Source: Agrococcus sediminis
GTDB taxonomy: Bacteria; Actinomycetota; Actinomycetes; Actinomycetales; Microbacteriaceae
Length of the DNA stretch: 64,000 nt
Assembly: GCF_007923295.1 (NCBI RefSeq)
Contig: NZ_VOIR01000015.1
Coordinates: 138,161 to 202,160, forward strand
Direction: 5' to 3'
Each line of letters starts with the position of its first letter. Positions within the stretch are counted from its first letter, which is position 1. A program made the position numbers and the translations under genes. Positions 62,916-64,000 of the stretch are shown one piece after another. The notes under the pieces are model-generated. The model saw only the letters and a program-made list of their open reading frames with translations. It did not search any database and was not told where the DNA came from.

Positions 62916-63631
62916 TCGTCCTGCTGCCGCCCAGCGAGACGAAGGCGGCAGGCGGGACGGCGGAGCCGCTGTCGACGGCCAGCCTGGGGTTCCCCGGGCT
63001 GGCCGTCGCCCGTTCCCGGGCCCTCGCGGCCCTCGACCGCCTCGTCGCCGCCGGCCAGGACGTCTCGACGCCCGCGAAGGCGCGCGCCGCCGCCGACAAC
63101 GCCGCTGTGCGCGATGCGCCGACGATGCCGGCGATCGAGCGCTACACGGGCGTGCTCTACGACGCGCTGGGCGCCGCATCCCTCGACGCCGATGCGCGCG
63201 ACTGGGTCGACGCCCACGTCGTGATCCAGTCGGCCCTGCTCGGCTTCGTGCGCGCATCCGACCGCATCCCGGCTTACAAGGTGTCGGAGCACACGCGCCT
63301 GCCGGGGGAGCGGATGCGCGAGCTGTGGTCGGGAGCGGGCGACGCGATCGAGGGCTTCGCGCTCGACCTGCGCTCGAAGGCGTACGCGGCCGTGGCGCCG
63401 GTCGCCGGCGCGGTGCCCGTCGAGATCGTCTCGCCCGATGGCAGGGCGCTCAACCACTGGAACAAGGCGGGCAAGGGCGCGCTCGTGCGTTCGCTCGCGC
63501 TGGCGGGCGTCGAGGCGCCGTCGGCGGATGCGCTCGTGGCGTGGGCGGCGTCGGCCGACGTGCCGCTCACGCGCGCCGAGGGCGGCCTGCGGCTCGTCGT
63601 GCAGGACCCGCGGCTCGTCGCCGCGCGCTGA
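62912..63631 (+). CDS. yaaA: Peroxide stress protein YaaA (DUF328/UPF0246)
   Basis: 239 residues. LLPPSETKAAGG at the start, AIERYTGVLYDALG, QSALLGFVRASDRIPAYKVS and the conserved NHWNKAGKGALVR near the end are the UPF0246 landmarks. E. coli YaaA limits free iron and protects against hydrogen peroxide; the biochemical activity may be DNA binding. GTG start coupled to atpC, so it is the last gene of the ATP synthase transcript. Confidence 0.92.
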   Translation: MIVLLPPSETKAAGGTAEPLSTASLGFPGLAVARSRALAALDRLVAAGQDVSTPAKARAAADNAAVRDAPTMPAIERYTGVLYDALGAASLDADARDWVDAHVVIQSALLGFVRASDRIPAYKVSEHTRLPGERMRELWSGAGDAIEGFALDLRSKAYAAVAPVAGAVPVEIVSPDGRALNHWNKAGKGALVRSLALAGVEAPSADALVAWAASADVPLTRAEGGLRLVVQDPRLVAAR

Positions 63632-63668
63632 GGGGCCCGCGGTGCAGGTCGTGATCAGCCGGCCGATC

Positions 63669-63674
63669 TAGCAT
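63669..63674 (+). promoter_or_regulatory. Leaderless -10 hexamer TAGCAT
   Basis: TAGCAT lies at exactly -12 to -7 of the ATG at 63681. Confidence 0.5.
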
Positions 63675-63680
63675 CGCTGC

Positions 63681-64000
63681 ATGCCTGTCCGCACCATCCG
63701 TGACGATGCCGGCCCCGACGCGGAGGAGGCGGTCGACGAGCGGATCCTGGAGGCGGCGCGCGGCTACGGCTGGCCGAGCCTCCGGCCAGGGCAGGCCGAG
63801 GCCGTGCGGGCGCTGCTCGACGGCCATGACGTGCTCGCCGTCATGCCGACCGGGCACGGCAAGTCGGCGATCTACCAGCTCGCCGCGAAGCTCCTCGACG
63901 GGCTGACGGTCGTCGTCTCGCCGCTCATCGCGCTGCAGCACGACCAGGTCGAGCAGCTCGAGGGCCTCGGGGCCGACCCGGCGGTCGCCGTGAACTCGTC
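63681..64000 (+). CDS. RecQ-like DEAD/DEAH helicase (5' part, cut by window end)
   Basis: 106 residues visible. YGWPSLRPGQAEAVRALLDG is the Q-motif region; MPTGHGKSAIYQ is motif I (Lys61); VVVSPLIALQHDQVEQL is motif Ia. This pattern is that of RecQ-family ATP-dependent DNA helicases. Motif I has GHGKS where GGGKS is usual. The rest lies outside the window, so the domain content and length are unknown. Confidence 0.8.
   Translation, partial: MPVRTIRDDAGPDAEEAVDERILEAARGYGWPSLRPGQAEAVRALLDGHDVLAVMPTGHGKSAIYQLAAKLLDGLTVVVSPLIALQHDQVEQLEGLGADPAVAVNS

Overview
This 64 kb window comes from the chromosome of a high-GC actinobacterium. Codons end almost always in G or C, GTG starts are common, and many genes seem to be transcribed without a leader. 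The window also carries mycothiol glycosyltransferase (mshA), an SMR pair, a RamB-type regulator and a rho-prfA-prmC-sua5-wecA-atp block. The best fit is the family Microbacteriaceae, perhaps an Agrococcus-like organism; the genus is inferred by eye, not tested.

Layout. 0-9.6 kb: an aminotransferase, an S51 peptidase-like gene, ung, an acetyltransferase, small membrane proteins, an amidase, mshA and a crotonase. 9.6-14.7 kb (mostly minus strand): a PspA-like protein, a TPM-domain membrane protein, an ECF sigma factor with an overlapping membrane partner, and a PaiB-like protein. 14.7-16.0 kb: a DUF559 nuclease-like gene between two related palindromes. 16-20.2 kb: GTP-dependent PEP carboxykinase divergent from a RamB/ScfR-type regulator, then an arsenate-reductase-like protein that has lost its catalytic Cys and Arg. 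20.2-25.3 kb (minus): a secreted SGNH hydrolase, a csoR-copZ copper operon, an HTTM membrane protein with a small secreted partner, two TetR regulators, tRNA-Arg(CCG) and a prepilin peptidase. 25.6-32.5 kb: a compact Tad/Flp pilus operon with looser codon usage than its surroundings.

32.5-38.3 kb: transglutaminase-like protein, lipoprotein, argS, then an intact IS256-family element inserted in a tandem array of 67-bp palindromic units, then a 3-methyladenine glycosylase. 38.5-46.7 kb: lysA-hom-thrC-thrB, rho and prfA. 46.7-52.7 kb is an accessory block separating prfA from prmC: a frameshifted MFS gene, a secreted beta-propeller protein, a small P-loop kinase, an SdpI-like protein, a guanidine-III riboswitch in front of two SMR exporter genes, a striking 20-bp-phased repeat array, and cysE/cysK. 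52.7-62.9 kb: prmC, sua5, wecA, an AtpI-like gene and the full F1Fo ATP synthase operon (atpBEFHAGDC, with a short epsilon subunit). The window ends with yaaA and the start of a RecQ-like helicase.

The observations most worth following are the 20-bp phased inverted array (50951-51086), the guanidine-III riboswitch/SMR pair, the palindrome-flanked DUF559 gene, the inactive ArsC-like protein, the IS element inside the 67-bp array, a probable AUC start codon at 23090, and at least 15 genes that fit a leaderless promoter with the -10 hexamer at -12 or -13.
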